From assembly GCA_902542235.1 (NCBI GenBank), contig CACBTT010000001.1:1-64000 (forward strand): a DNA stretch of 64,000 nt, given 5' to 3'. Origin of the DNA: an uncultured Pelagibacteraceae bacterium (GTDB taxonomy: Bacteria > Pseudomonadota > Alphaproteobacteria > Pelagibacterales > Pelagibacteraceae). Position 1 is the first letter of the stretch; the number at the start of each line of letters is the position of its first letter. The notes under the pieces are model-generated. The model searched no databases. It was not told where the DNA came from and saw only the letters and a list, made by a program, of their open reading frames with translations. Position numbers and translations under genes: made by a program. Shown piece after piece: positions 34,205 to 44,297 of the stretch.

Positions 34205-34783
34205 TTATTCAGCTTTATAACCAAATTCTAAACAAGCATCAGTTATTGAATGATAAAGAGATTCACCAAAACTTCTTAAAGTAAATATTCTTACTTTTCT
34301 TGGATTTGAACTAATAAAATCAATAGTTATTGTAATTGCATGAAAAGCAGAATTAGAACATTTTCCTTCATCAAGACCATCTAAATTTAACGGACAACCT
34401 TTTTTCAATACTTCATCTACCAAAGAACCTTCTAATTCAAGTATTGTTCTTGAGTGAGACAGATCAGTTAATGCAAAATCATCATGACTTAGGTTTTCTA
34501 AAATAGATGTTTCTATTTCTTTATTCGTTGAAACGACTAACCAATTATCAGGTCCCATCCATAAAATTCTTGTATTCGAATTTGAAGATACTGAAAGAGT
34601 CTCGGGTAAATTTAAATTATCTATTTTTAATTTATCAATACTAATTGAAGATTTTTTATATTTAACAATTTGATAAATCAAAATATCTTTAATTTCCCTA
34701 ATATTTATCAGTTCATCTTTGCTATCGTGATTGCCATATAATCCATGTTTATGAATATTTTCTAGTGCAGAAACACTTTTCAT
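34205..34783 (-). CDS. soxG: Sarcosine oxidase-type gamma subunit
   Basis: This 192-residue protein has the SoxG pattern: ILWMGPDNWLVVS near 73-85, FALTDLSHSRTILELEG (about 103-119), KGCPLNLDG (about 128-136) and FTLRSFGESLYHSI near the end. It stabilises the heterotetramer and is a remote GcvT/YgfZ relative. Its ATG overlaps the soxA stop (ATGA). It could equally be the corresponding subunit of an N-methylglutamate dehydrogenase (MgdD). Confidence 0.88.
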   Translation of the reverse strand: MKSVSALENIHKHGLYGNHDSKDELINIREIKDILIYQIVKYKKSSISIDKLKIDNLNLPETLSVSSNSNTRILWMGPDNWLVVSTNKEIETSILENLSHDDFALTDLSHSRTILELEGSLVDEVLKKGCPLNLDGLDEGKCSNSAFHAITITIDFISSNPRKVRIFTLRSFGESLYHSITDACLEFGYKAE

Positions 34784-37776
34784 GATCTAACTCTTTTGCC
34801 TTCTGGGTCAACATAATGTGAAGATATAACTTCTACTTCAATTGATTTATTTTTTAATGGTGATACTGCAAAAAACTTTTTACCTATCATGTTTTTTCCA
34901 TCTTTCATAATTGCTAGAGAAAATGGATTATTATTTTCTACACTCCAACAAGAAGAAGAAACGTGACCAAGTTTAGGATTAGGTAATTTTGCATTCTGGT
35001 CTTGGACGATATGAGATCCTTCAGGAATACTAGACTTTCTATCAATTGGAATAAGTCCAACAATTTTTTGTCTACTCTCAACATTAAATGCTTCTCTTCC
35101 TAAAGAATTTTTGCCAATAAAATCTTTTTTCTTTGAAACTAATCCATTTAATGAAACATCTGATGGGATTGTTCGGCCATCTAATTCTGGTCCTGCAACG
35201 TGTCCCATTTCAATTCTTAATGTTGATAAAGCTTCAGTTCCATAAGGCTGATTTCCAAATTCTTTTCCTACTTCTATCATTTTCTCCCACATAAACATGC
35301 CATGATCTGATTTGACATTAATCTCGTATGCAAGCTCACCTGAAAATGAAATTCTAAAAATTCTTGATGGAACACCAAAAAAGTCTGCTTCTTTATAGCC
35401 CATAAAAGGCAACGCATCATTAGAAACATCCAAGTCTGGATATAATTTTGATAACATGTCTCTAGATTTAGGTCCAGCAATTGCAGCTCCTGCCCATTGC
35501 TCAGTTGTAGATACAACATTTACATTTAATTCTGGCCAAACAATTTGAAGATAATATTCTAAGTGAGACAAAACATTTGCAGCTTGTGCAGTTGTTGTTG
35601 TCATATGATAATGATTTTCTGAAATTCTTGTTGTTGTTCCATCGTCCATGACAATTCCATCTTCTCTAAGCATTAATCCATATCTTGCTTTTCCAATAGG
35701 TAATTTCATCCAAGCATTTGTATAAACTCTGTTTAAAAATTCTGCTGCGTCTGGACCTTTAATATCAATTTTTCCTAATGTTGTTACATCGCATATACCA
35801 ACATTCTCTCTAACGTTTTTTGCCTCTCTCTTTGAAGCTTCAAATAAAGTTTCATTTCCTTCTTTATAATATCGAGGTCTTTTCCAAGCACCTGCATCAA
35901 CAAATACAGCATTATTTTTCTCATGCCATTCATGCATTGGAGTTTTTCTAGTCGGCATATATTCCATACCTACTTCACGACCAACTATTGTCCCGATTGT
36001 AATTGGTGTGAAAGGTGGTCTAAATGTTGTGTGTCCCACTTCAGGAACTATTTTATTTTCTATATTAGATACCAACTGAAGACCATTTAAATTACTTGTA
36101 CGGCCTTGATCTGTTGCCATTCCAAGAGTTGTATATCTTTTGACGTGCTCTATTGATCTGTAACCTTCTCTTAGTGCGATTTCTATATCAGAGACAGATA
36201 CATCATTTTGAAAGTCAACAAATCTTTTTGGATTTTCATTTTTAGGTAACGGCATACACCAAAATTTATCATGAGCTCCGTATTTCTTTTCATTTACATT
36301 TGGAATTGAGATTTCTGTTTTAGTCTCTGTAATTTTTGCGGAAAGATTTGAACCATTTTCAAAACCATGTTTTAAACTTTCTTCTAATGTAAATGATCCA
36401 TTTGCTGCACCAACTGATGTCTCATGTTGTTTTTTCTTATCTGGAATAAATGCATCAATTTTTTCTTCATACTTAAGTTTATTTCCTGATTGTGATGCTA
36501 AATGAACAGATGGTGTCCAAAATCCAGATACACAAATACAATCACAATCTACAATCTCTATTTTCTCAAAAGAATTTTTATCTTTATTTAGTTTGCCAAT
36601 TTTTGCAGATTTAACTTTTTTGTATCCATTAGCGACAATAACACCGTGGGAAAATCTTATATCAATTCCCTTTGATTTAGCTTCATCAATTAATTCTGAT
36701 GAATGTTCTTCTCTTGTATCTAATATAATTGGTTCAACATTATTTTTTTTGAACTCTAAAGCTGTTTCATATGCACTATCGTTATTTGTAAATATTAAAG
36801 GTTTCTTTCCAACTAATACTCCGTAGACTTTCATATATTCTTTCGCAGCTGCTGATAAAAATATTCCTGGAGTATCATTGTTTCCGAATACAATCGGTCT
36901 TTCAATTGAACCAGTTGATAAAATTGTTTCTTTGGCTCTAATATACCAAAGTCTTTGTCTTGGAGTAAATTTTGATTTTTTCTCTAAATGATCACTAACT
37001 CTCTCAAACATAACCAGCATATTATGATCATAGTAACCAAAAACTTGAGATCTATTTTTTACAGTTACATTAGGCATGGATTTTAATTCACTAATTATTT
37101 TTTCTGCCCAGTCTTTTCCTGATAAATTATCGATGCTTACATCGTCGGTTAAAAGTGTTCCTCCAAATCTTGGTTTATCCTCAGCTAAAATTACTTTTGC
37201 TCCATTTTTTGCAGCAGCATAAGCGCTTGCTAATCCAGATGGCCCAGATCCAGTAACTAGTAGATCGCAATACTCAAATTTATGCTCGTATCTTTCTTTA
37301 TCTTTTTCTATTGAAGCAACCCCTAAACCTGCAGCTTTTCTTATGAAAGGTTCGTAAATTTTATACCAGAAACTTTTAGGCCACATAAATGTTTTGTAAT
37401 AAAACCCAGCAGGGAAAAACATTTTTAAAAAATTATTAATTGCACCAATATCAAAATTAACTGATGGCCAACAATTCTGGCTAGTAGCTGATAAACCTTC
37501 AACGAGTTCCATTTCTGTTGCATTAACATTAGGTTCTGAATGACCATTGAATTCTACCTGTAGTTTTGCGTTTGGCTCCTCTACTCCTGCACCAAAAAAA
37601 CCTCTCGGTCTATGATATTTAAAACTTCTACCAACTAGGTGTATTCCATTTGCTATTAAAGCGGATGCAATTGTATCACCTTCATATCCAAATAATTTTT
37701 TACCATTAAAAGTAAAAGATATTTTTTTGTTTCGATTAATTAATCCCTCTTTATTTAATCTAAATGGTTGGCTCAT
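34780..37776 (-). CDS. soxA: Sarcosine oxidase-type alpha subunit (or N-methylglutamate dehydrogenase MgdC)
   Basis: This 998-residue subunit has in order: an N-terminal FTFNGKKLFGYEGDTIASAL ferredoxin-like domain that lacks Fe-S cysteines, an NAD-binding domain LLVTGSGPSGLASAYAAA (about 172-190), a linker, and a C-terminal GcvT-type folate domain (from about 600) with SGELAYEINV. It takes the C1 unit from the demethylated amine to THF. Overlaps by 4 bases with soxD (ATGA) and with soxG. The length and domain order match SoxA/MgdC; I cannot separate the two substrates. Confidence 0.9.
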   Translation of the reverse strand: MSQPFRLNKEGLINRNKKISFTFNGKKLFGYEGDTIASALIANGIHLVGRSFKYHRPRGFFGAGVEEPNAKLQVEFNGHSEPNVNATEMELVEGLSATSQNCWPSVNFDIGAINNFLKMFFPAGFYYKTFMWPKSFWYKIYEPFIRKAAGLGVASIEKDKERYEHKFEYCDLLVTGSGPSGLASAYAAAKNGAKVILAEDKPRFGGTLLTDDVSIDNLSGKDWAEKIISELKSMPNVTVKNRSQVFGYYDHNMLVMFERVSDHLEKKSKFTPRQRLWYIRAKETILSTGSIERPIVFGNNDTPGIFLSAAAKEYMKVYGVLVGKKPLIFTNNDSAYETALEFKKNNVEPIILDTREEHSSELIDEAKSKGIDIRFSHGVIVANGYKKVKSAKIGKLNKDKNSFEKIEIVDCDCICVSGFWTPSVHLASQSGNKLKYEEKIDAFIPDKKKQHETSVGAANGSFTLEESLKHGFENGSNLSAKITETKTEISIPNVNEKKYGAHDKFWCMPLPKNENPKRFVDFQNDVSVSDIEIALREGYRSIEHVKRYTTLGMATDQGRTSNLNGLQLVSNIENKIVPEVGHTTFRPPFTPITIGTIVGREVGMEYMPTRKTPMHEWHEKNNAVFVDAGAWKRPRYYKEGNETLFEASKREAKNVRENVGICDVTTLGKIDIKGPDAAEFLNRVYTNAWMKLPIGKARYGLMLREDGIVMDDGTTTRISENHYHMTTTTAQAANVLSHLEYYLQIVWPELNVNVVSTTEQWAGAAIAGPKSRDMLSKLYPDLDVSNDALPFMGYKEADFFGVPSRIFRISFSGELAYEINVKSDHGMFMWEKMIEVGKEFGNQPYGTEALSTLRIEMGHVAGPELDGRTIPSDVSLNGLVSKKKDFIGKNSLGREAFNVESRQKIVGLIPIDRKSSIPEGSHIVQDQNAKLPNPKLGHVSSSCWSVENNNPFSLAIMKDGKNMIGKKFFAVSPLKNKSIEVEVISSHYVDPEGKRVRS

Positions 37777-38042
37777 CTAATTTCTTCTGTGACTTTTGCT
37801 GTTTGGAAAATTTCATGTGTAGCGGTGTCTCTTTGCACCTTAATCCATTGTCTACATCCAGCTATATGTTGCCATAACTCTATATGTTTCCCTCTTGGAC
37901 TTTTTCTCATATAAACAAAATTATCCCAATCCTCGCTTGATACTTCTTCATTTATATTAGGTCTTTTTACAGTTGCATCACCTCCATATGAAAATTCTTT
38001 TTGTGCTCTTAAACCGCAATAAGGACATTTGATATATAACAT
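37773..38042 (-). CDS. soxD: Sarcosine oxidase-type delta subunit
   Basis: This 89-residue zinc-binding subunit starts MLYIKCPYCGLRAQKEFSYGGDA, with C6 and C9 as ligands, and continues ELWQHIAGCRQWIKVQRDTATHEI, where His and Cys in HIAGC complete the site. It overlaps soxA by ATGA and is 3 bases after soxB. Length is typical for SoxD (about 90-100). Confidence 0.92.
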   Translation of the reverse strand: MLYIKCPYCGLRAQKEFSYGGDATVKRPNINEEVSSEDWDNFVYMRKSPRGKHIELWQHIAGCRQWIKVQRDTATHEIFQTAKVTEEIR

Positions 38043-38045
38043 TTT

Positions 38046-39302
38046 TTAACCAATCCAGGTTTTAGTTCCTAAACCTTTTTCATCTAAAAGATGGCCTGTA
38101 GAAAATCTATTTAATCTTAAATCTGAATTTAATTCATGAACTTGATCTTGCGCAATTGTGTGAGCAAATGTCCAACCTGAGACAGGAGTTGATTTAAAAC
38201 CTCCATAACACCATCCGCAATTTAAATATAAACCTTCGATATGAGTTTTATCAATTATTGGTGAACCATCCATAGACATATCCATGATCCCACCCCATGT
38301 CCTTAACATTTTTAATCTACTTAAAAATGGAAACAAAGCTAAGCCACCTGTCAATACATGTTGTATAGTTGGTAAGTTACCTCTTTGAGCATAACTATTA
38401 TATCCATCAAGATCACCACCCATTACCATCTCACCTTTATCTGATTGACTTATATAAAAGTGGCCTGCACCAAAAGTTACTACTCCGTCTAATAATGGTT
38501 TTACAGGTTCTGAAACACAAGCTTGCAGTACATGAGTTTCTATCGGCAGTGTCATATTTAATTTTTCAGCTAATATATTTGTGCTACCTGCAACACATAA
38601 TCCAACTTTTTTTGCTTTAATATCTCCTCTTGAAGTTCTAATTCCTTTTATCTTTCCGTTAACAACATCAAAACCAGTGACCTCACAATGTTGTATAATA
38701 TCTACTCCCATATCATCTGCTTGACGTGCATAACCCCAAGCAACAGCATCATGTCTTGCGGTACCAGCGCTTGGTTGCATTAAGCCTCCAAAAATTGGGA
38801 AACGTACTTCATCACTAAAGTCAGCCATTGGAATTAATTTTTTAACTTCGTCTCTATCCAATAATTTTGCATCTATTCCATTTAATCTCATAGAGTTTCC
38901 TCTACGAGCATATGCGTTCATTTGAGCATCTGAGTGGGCTAAGTTTATTATTCCTCTTGGAGAAAACATCACATTAAAGTTCAGTTCTTGACTTAAGTTT
39001 CTCCATAAATCCATTCCAAATTCATTAAATCTTGCATTAGCATCGTACATAAAATTTGATCTTATGATCGTTGTATTTCGACCAACATTTCCACCACCAA
39101 TCCAGCCTTTCTCAATGATAGCTACATTTCTAATATTATGTTCTTTTGCTAAATAATATGCTGTAGCAAGACCGTGTCCTCCGCCTCCAATGATGACTAC
39201 ATCATATTCACTTTTTGGAGTTGGATCTTTCCAAGCAACTTCCCAATTTTGGTGATTGGAGAAAGCGTTTTTGATTAGACTAAATACTGAATATTTCTGC
39301 AT
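38046..39302 (-). CDS. soxB: Sarcosine oxidase-type beta subunit
   Basis: SoxB, 418 residues, is the catalytic FAD subunit. VVIIGGGGHGLATAYYLAKEH lies at about 34-54. GTARHDAVAWGYARQADDMG near 175-194 contains the His that binds FMN covalently in heterotetrameric sarcosine oxidase. LNCGWCYGGFKSTPVSGW is the C-terminal FAD signature. First gene of soxBDAG, divergent from fhs across 121 bases. The close relative MgdA acts on N-methylglutamate; this set could serve either. Confidence 0.9.
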   Translation of the reverse strand: MQKYSVFSLIKNAFSNHQNWEVAWKDPTPKSEYDVVIIGGGGHGLATAYYLAKEHNIRNVAIIEKGWIGGGNVGRNTTIIRSNFMYDANARFNEFGMDLWRNLSQELNFNVMFSPRGIINLAHSDAQMNAYARRGNSMRLNGIDAKLLDRDEVKKLIPMADFSDEVRFPIFGGLMQPSAGTARHDAVAWGYARQADDMGVDIIQHCEVTGFDVVNGKIKGIRTSRGDIKAKKVGLCVAGSTNILAEKLNMTLPIETHVLQACVSEPVKPLLDGVVTFGAGHFYISQSDKGEMVMGGDLDGYNSYAQRGNLPTIQHVLTGGLALFPFLSRLKMLRTWGGIMDMSMDGSPIIDKTHIEGLYLNCGWCYGGFKSTPVSGWTFAHTIAQDQVHELNSDLRLNRFSTGHLLDEKGLGTKTWIG

Positions 39303-39423
39303 CCGTAAGTTTTATAAAATTAAATATAAGTTTTTGCTAATTTTTTTTATATATATTTTTTAGATGTTTAAATACGTGACAAAAAAGGATAGTAATTCTG
39401 CTCATTAATAAGTAATTAGATTT

Positions 39424-41103
39424 ATGTCAAAATCAGATATCCAAATTGCACGAGAAGCAAAAATGAAACCCATAAATGAGATTTTGGGTAAAATTAATGT
39501 TCCAGACGAACCAAGTGCTTTTAGCCCTATGGGACGTCATATTGCTAAAATAAATTTAGAATATTTGGATAGTTTAAAAGATAAACAAAATGGAAAATTA
39601 ATTTTAGTTACTGCTATTACACCAACTCCTGCTGGTGAGGGAAAGACAACTACGTCAGTTGGTTTAAATGATGGATTAAATAAAATCGGTAAAAATTCTA
39701 TAGTGTGTTTACGTGAACCTAGTTTAGGTCCTTCATTTGGAATGAAAGGTGGAGCAGCCGGCGGCGGATATGCTCAAGTTGTTCCAATGGAACAAATCAA
39801 TTTACATTTTACTGGGGATTTCCATGCAATTACATCTGCTCACAATTTATTGTCAGCATTAATTGATAATCATATTTATTGGGGAAATAAATTAAACATA
39901 GATGTAAGAAGAGTAGTTTGGAGAAGAGTTATGGATATGAATGATAGATCTTTAAGATCTATCAATATTAATTTAGGTGGAGTTGCTAATGGTTTTCCAA
40001 GAGAAGACGGTTTTGATATTACAGTAGCATCTGAGATAATGGCTATCTTTTGTTTAGCAAATGATCTTGAAGATTTGGAAAAGAGAATAGGTAATATTAC
40101 AGTTGCTTATACTAGAGATAGAAAGCCTATTTTTGCAAAAGATTTAAATGCTCATGGACCAATGACTGTTTTGTTAAAGGAAGCAATTAGACCTAATGTA
40201 ACTCAAACTTTAGAAAATAACCCTTCAATTATTCATGGTGGTCCTTTTGCGAATATCGCTCATGGATGCAACTCTGTGATAGCAACTAAAGCAGGTTTAA
40301 AACTAGCTGATTATGTTGTAACTGAAGCTGGATTTGGAGCAGACCTAGGAGCAGAAAAATTTCTAGATATTAAATGTAGAAAATCAAATTTAAAACCAGA
40401 GTGTGTAGTTATTGTTGCAACGATTAGAGCATTAAAAATGCACGGTGGTGTAGCTAAAGATGATTTAAAAAATGAAAATGTAGACGCGTTAAAAAAAGGT
40501 TTAGTAAATTTAGAAAGACACATTGAAAATGTAAAAAAATTTGGTTTACCGGTAGCGGTTGCTGTTAATCATTTTGTTGCTGATACTGATAATGAAGTAA
40601 AAGAGTTAATAAATGCTTGTGATAATATAGGAGTAAAAGCTACTTTATGTACTCATTGGTCAAACGGTGGTGAAGGAACAAAAGAGCTTGCCGCACATGT
40701 TGTAGATTTAATTGATCAAAAAAAAGCAAATTTTAAATTTTTATATGATGAAAAAACACCTTTGTTGAAGAAAGTTGAGACTGTTGCAAAAGAAATTTAT
40801 CGAGCAAACGAAGTTATCGCTGACAGTAAAATAAAAGATCAATTAAAATCTTTTGAAGAAGCGGGTTATGGAAATTTACCGATATGTGTAGCTAAAACAC
40901 AATATAGTTTTTCTACTGATCCAAATGCAAAAGGTGCTCCAACAGGTCACTCATTACCAATTAGAGAAGTAAGATTATCTTCAGGTGCAGAATTTATTGT
41001 TGTTATATGTGGAGCCATCATGACAATGCCTGGACTTCCAAGGGTTCCTGCAGCAGACTCTATTAAGCTTAATGAAAAAGGTGATATAGAAGGCTTGTTC
41101 TAA
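39424..41103 (+). CDS. fhs: Formate-tetrahydrofolate ligase
   Basis: Fhs, 559 residues, interconverts formate plus THF with 10-formyl-THF using [23 protein letters not shown] (about 67-86) is the nucleotide-binding site, and [36 protein letters not shown] is family-specific. In this setting it probably oxidises C1 units to formate with ATP gain, as in methylamine use by SAR11. The gene is divergent from soxBDAG and its stop overlaps the convergent amidotransferase stop by 4 bases. Confidence 0.97.
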   Translation: MSKSDIQIAREAKMKPINEILGKINVPDEPSAFSPMGRHIAKINLEYLDSLKDKQNGKLILVTAITPTPAGEGKTTTSVGLNDGLNKIGKNSIVCLREPSLGPSFGMKGGAAGGGYAQVVPMEQINLHFTGDFHAITSAHNLLSALIDNHIYWGNKLNIDVRRVVWRRVMDMNDRSLRSININLGGVANGFPREDGFDITVASEIMAIFCLANDLEDLEKRIGNITVAYTRDRKPIFAKDLNAHGPMTVLLKEAIRPNVTQTLENNPSIIHGGPFANIAHGCNSVIATKAGLKLADYVVTEAGFGADLGAEKFLDIKCRKSNLKPECVVIVATIRALKMHGGVAKDDLKNENVDALKKGLVNLERHIENVKKFGLPVAVAVNHFVADTDNEVKELINACDNIGVKATLCTHWSNGGEGTKELAAHVVDLIDQKKANFKFLYDEKTPLLKKVETVAKEIYRANEVIADSKIKDQLKSFEEAGYGNLPICVAKTQYSFSTDPNAKGAPTGHSLPIREVRLSSGAEFIVVICGAIMTMPGLPRVPAADSIKLNEKGDIEGLF

Positions 41104-41882
41104 TTTAAATTACTTAGCCAATTTTCTAATTCTCTCATCCTTGCATCTTTGTTAGAAATTTTATTTTCTTCTTCTATAATTTTTACATGAGAGTCTATTT
41201 CCATTTGGTCAATAAAGGCTTTTTTTTCTAATAGTCGATCTCTCCTAAAATGAATTAAGCTTATCATTTTGGCATAGGTTATCTCTGGGTGATATTGAAT
41301 TCCCCATATATTTGTTGAACCAACGTTAAAATTTATACCCATGACTTTATTTATTGGGTTTGATGAAAGTAATGTAGAGCCCACGGGTAATTTTATAACT
41401 TCATCAAAATTAAATGCAGGAGTATTAAATTTTTTATTTTTATTTTTATAAAGTGGGTGTTTAAGTCCATTTTCATTTATTTCTATATCATGAGCTATTC
41501 CTCTATGAGCACCATTAGGGCATTTCTTCACTTCACCACCAGCAACGGTCACAGCAACTTGCATTCCCCAACATATTGCGAATATGTTTTTTATATTCTT
41601 TTGACATTCCCTCATAAAGTTTATTTGTCTTCTTATTTCTGGAGTATCATTGTAAATATTTAAACTACTCCCACCCCATATCATTCCATGATATTTAGTT
41701 AAATCTTTAGCTACTTCGTTAATGTTTTCATCCGAAGAAGGATTAACAACATCAATATCTAATTGATCTGTAAAATAACTAATACTGTCTTTTAAACTTT
41801 CAGTATGAGTTTTAATTCCACCATCAGTAAAGCTTTGATTTTCTTCTCTAAGATTACCTTCAACTATAAGAATTCTTTTCAT
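41100..41882 (-). CDS. Class I glutamine amidotransferase family protein
   Basis: This 260-residue protein has the GATase-1 nucleophile in [17 protein letters not shown] (Cys near 104), and HPE in [14 protein letters not shown] (His near 198), completing the triad. The N-terminus [15 protein letters not shown] and [13 protein letters not shown] are like stand-alone GMP-synthase-type amidotransferases. It may be a gamma-glutamyl hydrolase or supply ammonia to a partner; no partner is seen. The ATG shares a base with the Fe-ADH stop (TAATG) at the end of the sugar-transport operon. Confidence 0.82.
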   Translation of the reverse strand: MKRILIVEGNLREENQSFTDGGIKTHTESLKDSISYFTDQLDIDVVNPSSDENINEVAKDLTKYHGMIWGGSSLNIYNDTPEIRRQINFMRECQKNIKNIFAICWGMQVAVTVAGGEVKKCPNGAHRGIAHDIEINENGLKHPLYKNKNKKFNTPAFNFDEVIKLPVGSTLLSSNPINKVMGINFNVGSTNIWGIQYHPEITYAKMISLIHFRRDRLLEKKAFIDQMEIDSHVKIIEEENKISNKDARMRELENWLSNLN

Positions 41883-43039
41883 TAAAATAATTTACCTGAA
41901 ATACTGTGTTCATAAAGTGCTTTCATGTCATCCTTACTCATTGTCCTTGGATTGGTAGACGTTGATGGATCTTCTAATGCCATAACTGATAACTGCTCTA
42001 AATTTATTTTATTTACATCAACAATCTCAGATAATTTATGTGGTATATTTAATTTTTTTCTTAGTTCTAAAATCCAGTGTAAAAAACTATCAAAACTTTT
42101 ATCGAGTTCGAGATAATCACATATAGAAATTATCCTTTTTTCAATCATTTCTTTGTTAAAAGTTAATACATAAGGCATAAAGATTGCATTTGATAAACCG
42201 TGGTGAACATTAAATTGCGCATTAATAGGGTGGCTTAAAGAATGAATAGCACCAAGCCCTTTTTGAAAAGCGGTAGAGCCCATACTAGCTGAAGCTAATA
42301 ATTCTGCTCTAGCATTTAAATCTTTACCGTTCTTAAATGCTTTAATTAATGAGTTTTTAATTAACTTCATTCCCTCAATCGCAATTCCATCAGCCATCGG
42401 GTGGAATCCTGGTGCACAAAAAGCTTCTAAATTGTGTGCCAAAGCATCCATACCTGTCGCAGCAGTCAATCTTGGAGAAAGATCTAAAGTTAAATTAGGA
42501 TCTAAAATTACAATTGAAGGTAAAAATTTAGGGTGGAAAATAATTTTTTTTATACCTGTTTGTTTATTGATTATAGCTGATGCTCTTCCAGTTTCTGATC
42601 CTGTTCCTGCTGTAGTGGGCACAGCAATGATAGGTGCAATATTAGTTTCATCTGCTCTTTTCCAATAATCACCAATATCTTCAAAATCCCATATTGATCT
42701 AGACTGTCCTGACATAAAAGCAATAGCTTTACCTACATCAAGGCCGCTGCCACCACCAAATGCAATAACTCCATCACAACCTAATTTCTTAAACTGCCCT
42801 ACTCCCTCTTCTACATTTTCACCTACAGGATTACCTGAAAAATTTGAAAAAACTTGAAGATGATTAAAGCTTTTTTTTAAATCTAAAATTATATCTTTAA
42901 CCATTTTTAGATTAATTAAATCCTTATCTGTGACAAATAATGGTTTATCAATTTTAAGATTTTTACATGCTAGGCCTAAATGTTGAATTCTATTCTTTCC
43001 AACCCAAATTGTAGTAGGATAATTCCAATTAACTTTCAT
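41882..43039 (-). CDS. Iron-containing alcohol dehydrogenase
   Basis: This 385-residue group III dehydrogenase has GGGSGLDVGKAIAF (about 97-110, NAD site), PTTAGTGSETGRASA (about 142-156), and metal ligands in DALAHNLEAFCAPGFHPMADG (about 196-216) and HSLSHPINAQFNVHHGLSNA (about 262-281). Family members oxidise small alcohols such as glycerol or lactaldehyde. It overlaps the GH63-type gene by 11 bases and follows it, so it may process the released alcohol or acid. Substrate is unknown. Confidence 0.88.
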   Translation of the reverse strand: MKVNWNYPTTIWVGKNRIQHLGLACKNLKIDKPLFVTDKDLINLKMVKDIILDLKKSFNHLQVFSNFSGNPVGENVEEGVGQFKKLGCDGVIAFGGGSGLDVGKAIAFMSGQSRSIWDFEDIGDYWKRADETNIAPIIAVPTTAGTGSETGRASAIINKQTGIKKIIFHPKFLPSIVILDPNLTLDLSPRLTAATGMDALAHNLEAFCAPGFHPMADGIAIEGMKLIKNSLIKAFKNGKDLNARAELLASASMGSTAFQKGLGAIHSLSHPINAQFNVHHGLSNAIFMPYVLTFNKEMIEKRIISICDYLELDKSFDSFLHWILELRKKLNIPHKLSEIVDVNKINLEQLSVMALEDPSTSTNPRTMSKDDMKALYEHSISGKLF

Positions 43040-44297
43040 TTTTTTGATTTACTAGGTCTAAGTATAAAGCAGCACTCCAAGAAAAATTATTTGCGCCCAT
43101 AACGGATCCATCTTTACAACTATAGTATTCGTGAAATCCTTTATTTTCAATTAAAGATATTGTTTCATTTTTAATTTTAATTGAATACTCTTTATCTTTG
43201 TTTTTTATCCCTTGATAAATTAACCAGTTGCAATTTATCCATACAGGACCTCGCCAATATCTTTTCTCTTCAAAACTTTCATGATCAGGTTTTATAGTAG
43301 AAAAAAAATATTTTTCGTTTAAATTGTGATTTTTTAGATTATTTATTATTTTATTATTTAATTTATCATTTTTTAAATCCGCAATTAAAGTAAAGTAGTT
43401 TGTAATCGAAGGTATTAAAATATCTTTATTGGTATTTAAATCTCTAGAAATAAATTCATCAATATCATGATTGTATAATTTAATTATTTCACTTTCACTT
43501 TGTGCAATATATAATTCAATTTCTTCAAAATTTAATTTAAATTTATTTAACAGCTCTACTAAATCTTTATTTGCTTTTAAAAAAAGTGAATTAAATCCAA
43601 CATCAATTACATTAAATATTGACAGTTCATATAGTTTATAGGGGTCGTAATTAATATCTCTAAATTGATCTCTTATAGTAACATATCTGTCGTAATCTAT
43701 TTTAAGAGGTCTTTCATCAGAATTCGAAACTTCTAAATCTCTTCTTTGATAGTTTAGCTCTTTATCTACTGAGATATTATTCATAGCCTCATCCCAAATT
43801 GGTGAATTATCATAACCACTTTCCCATGGATGCAAAATAGACACTAATCCAGTTTTATTTGGATCTCTGAATTTTATAAACCATTCATGATATTTTTTTA
43901 TTTTTTTAAGAATTTTTAAAATTCTAGAAACTTGATCATCATTAAATTTATTATTTTCTATAATTTTCTTTAACACAATAGCTAGAACAGGTGGCTGAGT
44001 AATTCCTGATGATGGTATGTTTTTTCCACATTTCCAAGTAGTATGATTAGGAAAATAAGATGTATCCTTATCATGAAATAGAATATGAGGTACCATTCCA
44101 TCATCCCATTGACCTTCAAGTAATGTTTCTATTTCCTCTAAAGCATAATCTAAATTAAAATAAGAGTACCCAAGAGCAATGAAAGCTGAGTCCCAATTCC
44201 ATTGAGCTGGATAAAGTTTATTATTAGTAGGAAGAGTGTAACCATTTTTTCTGTTACTCAGCAATATTTTTTTTGCCTCTTCTATTCTCTTTGACAT
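43029..44297 (-). CDS. GH63-type glycosidase, glucosyl/mannosylglycerate hydrolase-like
   Basis: This 422-residue (alpha/alpha)6-barrel protein shows QWNWDSAFIALGY (about 27-39), LHPWESGYDNSPIWD near 160-174, and YWRGPVWINCNWLIYQG near 349-365, the pattern of the bacterial GH63 branch that includes mannosylglycerate and glucosylglycerate hydrolases. No signal peptide, so it acts on imported substrate. It follows the permease gene with a one-base overlap. Glucosylglycerate or glucosylglycerol are cyanobacterial solutes and would be sensible substrates; that is inference from the family and location. Confidence 0.75.
   Translation of the reverse strand: MSKRIEEAKKILLSNRKNGYTLPTNNKLYPAQWNWDSAFIALGYSYFNLDYALEEIETLLEGQWDDGMVPHILFHDKDTSYFPNHTTWKCGKNIPSSGITQPPVLAIVLKKIIENNKFNDDQVSRILKILKKIKKYHEWFIKFRDPNKTGLVSILHPWESGYDNSPIWDEAMNNISVDKELNYQRRDLEVSNSDERPLKIDYDRYVTIRDQFRDINYDPYKLYELSIFNVIDVGFNSLFLKANKDLVELLNKFKLNFEEIELYIAQSESEIIKLYNHDIDEFISRDLNTNKDILIPSITNYFTLIADLKNDKLNNKIINNLKNHNLNEKYFFSTIKPDHESFEEKRYWRGPVWINCNWLIYQGIKNKDKEYSIKIKNETISLIENKGFHEYYSCKDGSVMGANNFSWSAALYLDLVNQKNES

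Noticed and set aside
39303..39423. Possible regulatory RNA between soxB and fhs
   Set aside because: Examined by eye for stems and palindromes; only AT-rich runs, nothing convincing.
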